Shown: positions 47,262-49,313 of the stretch, one piece after another
Layout: each line of letters begins with the position of its first letter
How positions within the stretch are numbered: the first letter of the stretch is position 1
Source: Armatimonadota bacterium
GTDB taxonomy: Bacteria; Armatimonadota; Chthonomonadetes; Chthonomonadales; CAJBBX01
Assembly (NCBI GenBank): GCA_026392115.1
Contig: JAPLCQ010000120.1
Coordinates: forward strand, 1 to 49,313
DNA length: 49,313 nucleotides
Direction: 5' to 3'
The notes under the pieces: model-generated
Database searches by the model: none
What the model was told of the DNA's origin: nothing
Seen by the model: only the letters and a program-made list of their open reading frames with translations
Position numbers and translations under genes: made by a program

Positions 47262-47620
47262 TGCTTGGCCACGAGTCCTTCGGCCGATACGCCGAAGGCA
47301 TCCGGCATGGCCCTGGCGGTGTCTTCGGCCTTGACCTTCACATCCGTGCCGGCCACCTGGCCGCTGAGGATGACGCGACCGTCCTTCACCTCGACCTTGA
47401 TGCCGGCCTTGGCCAGCACGGGATCGGCCTTGAACTTGGCCTCCAGGTCCGACTTCAGCTTGCCGTCATTGGCTGCCACCACGTCGGGCCGGGAGGTGGA
47501 GGCCTCAGGCCCGGACGTGGACGGATCGGCCGGCTTGGCGCATCCGGCCAGCGCCGCCCCGCAGAGCATTGCGGCGGCCAGACCTTGCAGGCCACGTATG
47601 GCCCGATGCCAGTGTCGCAT
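47258..47620 (-). CDS. BON domain lipoprotein in the pst operon
   Basis: A 120-aa predicted lipoprotein: signal peptide with lipobox LAGC (Cys 27), a Ser/Pro-rich spacer, then one BON domain (about 53-118; [33 protein letters not shown]). BON domains bind phospholipid or other envelope surfaces in proteins such as OsmY. AAGGAGA lies 6-7 bases upstream of ATG 47620. It lies between pstA (20 bases upstream) and pstB (4-base overlap), where PstB would normally follow directly. A role in phosphate uptake at the envelope is only inferred. Confidence 0.85.
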   Translation of the reverse strand: MRHWHRAIRGLQGLAAAMLCGAALAGCAKPADPSTSGPEASTSRPDVVAANDGKLKSDLEAKFKADPVLAKAGIKVEVKDGRVILSGQVAGTDVKVKAEDTARAMPDAFGVSAEGLVAKQ

Positions 47621-47640
47621 GTCAGTCTCCTTGATCCTGC

Positions 47641-48591
47641 TTACCACTTGCGCGCCCGCCGGGCGCGCATCCGGAGGAATATCCCCGATGCGTTGATCGC
47701 CACCACGAGACCGATCAGGACCAGCGCGATGCCTGACTGCAGTCCCAGAGACGGGTTCGGAACCTGCGTCACCACGAAGTAGAGGTGGTACGGCAGCAGC
47801 ATGGCCTGGTCGTTGAGGCCCCTGGGAAGCGTCGGCATGAACGATGCGGCGCAGGTGATCATCACCGGCGCCGTTTCGCCGGCCGCGCGGCCGACGCCCA
47901 GGATCGCGCCGGTCAGTACGCCCGGCAACGCCGCCGGCAGGACCACGCTGCGGATGGTATGCCACTTCGTGGCCCCAAGTCCCAGCGACGCTTCGCGGAA
48001 CGATGACGGTACCGCCAGGAGCGCCTCCTCAGTCGAGGTGATGATGATGGGCAGGATCACCACCGCCAGCGTGCAGCATCCCCACAAGATGCAGGGCTGC
48101 CCCCAGACGGGTCGGCTGGAGTGCAGGATGAACGCGTCGATGGAACCGCCTACAAACAGCACAAAGAAACCAAGGCCGAACAGGCCGTGGACGATGGACG
48201 GCACACCGGCCAGGTTCACGATGGCCAGGCGGATCACCCGGACGATGGGGGAGTGACCGGCATACTCCGTGAGGTAGACGGCCCCCGCGATGCCGAGAGG
48301 CATGGCGATCAGGACCGTGCCCACCATCAGGTAGACGGTGCCCACGATGGCAGGGAAGATGCCTCCGGACGCATCGATGGCGTTCGGCGGCTGTGTAAGG
48401 AACGCCCAGTTGATCTGCGATGCGCCGTGGTATACGACGTACCCGAAAAACCAGAGGACCGGCGCAACCACCAGCATGGCGCCGAAGCCCAGCGCTCCGA
48501 ACGCCATGGTCTGGGTGCGGTGCGCCTTGGATCGGCTGCGACCAGCCAGAAACGTTGCAGACGCCGCGCCGGGATTCGCTGCGGGTGTCAT
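47641..48591 (-). CDS. pstA: Phosphate ABC transporter permease PstA
   Basis: Inner-membrane permease of the Pst importer, 316 aa, with about six helices and the EAA loop ASLGLGATKWHTIRSVVLPAALPGVLTGAILGVGRAAGETAPV that contacts PstB. GIAGAVYLTEYAG and LAGVPSIVHGLFGLGFFV are typical of PstA. The ATG overlaps the pstC stop by 4 bases. Confidence 0.95.
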   Translation of the reverse strand: MTPAANPGAASATFLAGRSRSKAHRTQTMAFGALGFGAMLVVAPVLWFFGYVVYHGASQINWAFLTQPPNAIDASGGIFPAIVGTVYLMVGTVLIAMPLGIAGAVYLTEYAGHSPIVRVIRLAIVNLAGVPSIVHGLFGLGFFVLFVGGSIDAFILHSSRPVWGQPCILWGCCTLAVVILPIIITSTEEALLAVPSSFREASLGLGATKWHTIRSVVLPAALPGVLTGAILGVGRAAGETAPVMITCAASFMPTLPRGLNDQAMLLPYHLYFVVTQVPNPSLGLQSGIALVLIGLVVAINASGIFLRMRARRARKW

Positions 48592-49313
48592 GCCTGGGCC
48601 CTCCGATCAGCCTTGCCCAGGGCCATATGCGCAACCGCGTTCAGCGCGAAGGTGATGGTAAAGAGTACGACGCCGAGCATGAAGAGGGCGCGGTAGTGCG
48701 GCTCGCCGTTGGCTACTTCCAGCGCCTCGGCCCCGATGGTGCCCGTGATCGTGCGGACGGAGTGCGTGAACGCGTACCAGAGACCCTTGTCGGGGAGAAC
48801 GCCGGCATTGCCGGTCACCATGATGACCACCATCGTCTCACCCACGGCACGCCCGACGCCCAGCATCACAGCGGCCAGGATGCCCGGCTTGGCGGCGGGC
48901 AAGACGATCCCGGCGATGCCCTGCCACCGCGTGGCGCCGAGGGCAAGGGAGCCGTCCCGGAATGATCGCGGAACCGCATTGATGGCATCTTCGGCGATCG
49001 TCGCGATGGTCGGGACCGCCATGAATGCCAGCATGATGGAGCCGACCATGGCGCTCTTTCCGGTGTCGAGGCCGAACAGGCCCTTGACCAGGGGGTTGAT
49101 CGCCACCGCGCCCACGAAGCCTATGGCCACCGACGGCACGGACGCGAGCAGCTCAACCAGGGGCTTCAGCATGTCGCGCAACCAGGAGGGCGCCACTTCC
49201 GAGGTGAAGACGGCGGTGCTGAGAGCCAGCGGAACCGACATCGCCACGGCTCCGGCGGTGACCAGGAAGGAGCCCCACAGGTTGGGGAGCAATCCGAACC
49301 ACGGTCCCTCGGG
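48588..49313 (-). CDS. pstC: Phosphate ABC transporter permease PstC (cut by window end)
   Basis: The C-terminal 241 codons (240 residues plus stop) of PstC. The open frame runs through the right edge (PEGPWFGLLPNLWGSFLVTAG), so the N-terminal part, and probably pstS, lie beyond base 49313. Seen: VELLASVPSVAIGFVGAVAI, and the EAA loop GSLALGATRWQGIAGIVLPAAKPGILAAVMLGVGRAVGETMVV. A TTG at 49292 is not the real start. Confidence 0.94.
   Translation of the reverse strand, partial: PEGPWFGLLPNLWGSFLVTAGAVAMSVPLALSTAVFTSEVAPSWLRDMLKPLVELLASVPSVAIGFVGAVAINPLVKGLFGLDTGKSAMVGSIMLAFMAVPTIATIAEDAINAVPRSFRDGSLALGATRWQGIAGIVLPAAKPGILAAVMLGVGRAVGETMVVIMVTGNAGVLPDKGLWYAFTHSVRTITGTIGAEALEVANGEPHYRALFMLGVVLFTITFALNAVAHMALGKADRRAQA

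Overview
The window is 49.3 kb of gene-dense, high-GC chromosome. No rRNA genes, CRISPR arrays, transposases or phage genes were seen. A TolC/adaptor/RND exporter, lipoproteins and an outer-membrane-like protein indicate a two-membrane (diderm) cell. MenG plus a polyprenyl diphosphate synthase indicate menaquinone. MutS2, RecD2, GerMN, DUF3866, tandem TrkA proteins and several sugar isomerases fit a Terrabacteria-type lineage. Armatimonadota is my best guess, but it is an inference from gene content, not proof.

Layout, left to right. (1) 1-7889, plus strand: a tight seven-gene run of mutS2, cytidine deaminase, mannitol-1-phosphate dehydrogenase, a SIS-domain protein, an M20 peptidase, DUF3866 and a NUDIX hydrolase. 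(2) 7890-8248 is the only stretch over 300 bases without a gene; a 61-aa membrane protein follows it. (3) 12146-8431, minus: fucI, D-lyxose isomerase, a TIGR01777 epimerase and a YbjQ-family protein, behind a sigma70-like promoter embedded in an inverted repeat. (4) 12396-14512, plus: prfB with its programmed +1 frameshift, then an M28 lipoprotein. (5) 20692-14502, minus: epimerase, recD2, cell-wall amidase, GerMN protein and murI. (6) rluD, plus.

(7) 30109-21714, minus: tRNA-Glu and its terminator, then tolC-like, adaptor, RND pump, HpnJ-like radical SAM enzyme and a CBM9-like protein, mostly overlapping. (8) GtrA, plus. (9) 36016-30797, minus: menG, polyprenyl synthase, HAD phosphatase, GNAT, larC and a zinc-ribbon membrane protein. 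(10) A small outer-membrane-like protein (plus), then uxaA and a membrane protein (minus). (11) 39205-41679, plus: a STAS/USP-like fusion, two TrkA proteins and a secreted protein. (12) 49313-41676, minus: pstC (cut by the window edge), pstA, a BON lipoprotein, pstB, phoB, phoR, ybeY, a DgkA-PAP2 fusion and a CNNM/CBS protein.

The genome is very compact. Twelve same-strand junctions overlap by exactly 4 bases (ATGA or GTGA), and four of six convergent pairs share a 4-base YTAG stop overlap. Most genes are ordinary housekeeping or metabolic families. The best leads for new biology are the pump/radical-SAM/CBM9 operon behind a tRNA terminator, the STAS-USP/TrkA/TrkA set with an odd start, the kinase-phosphatase fusion, a YbeY with an altered zinc ligand, and a BON lipoprotein inside the phosphate operon. 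I found no clear, wholly new defence or mobile system.
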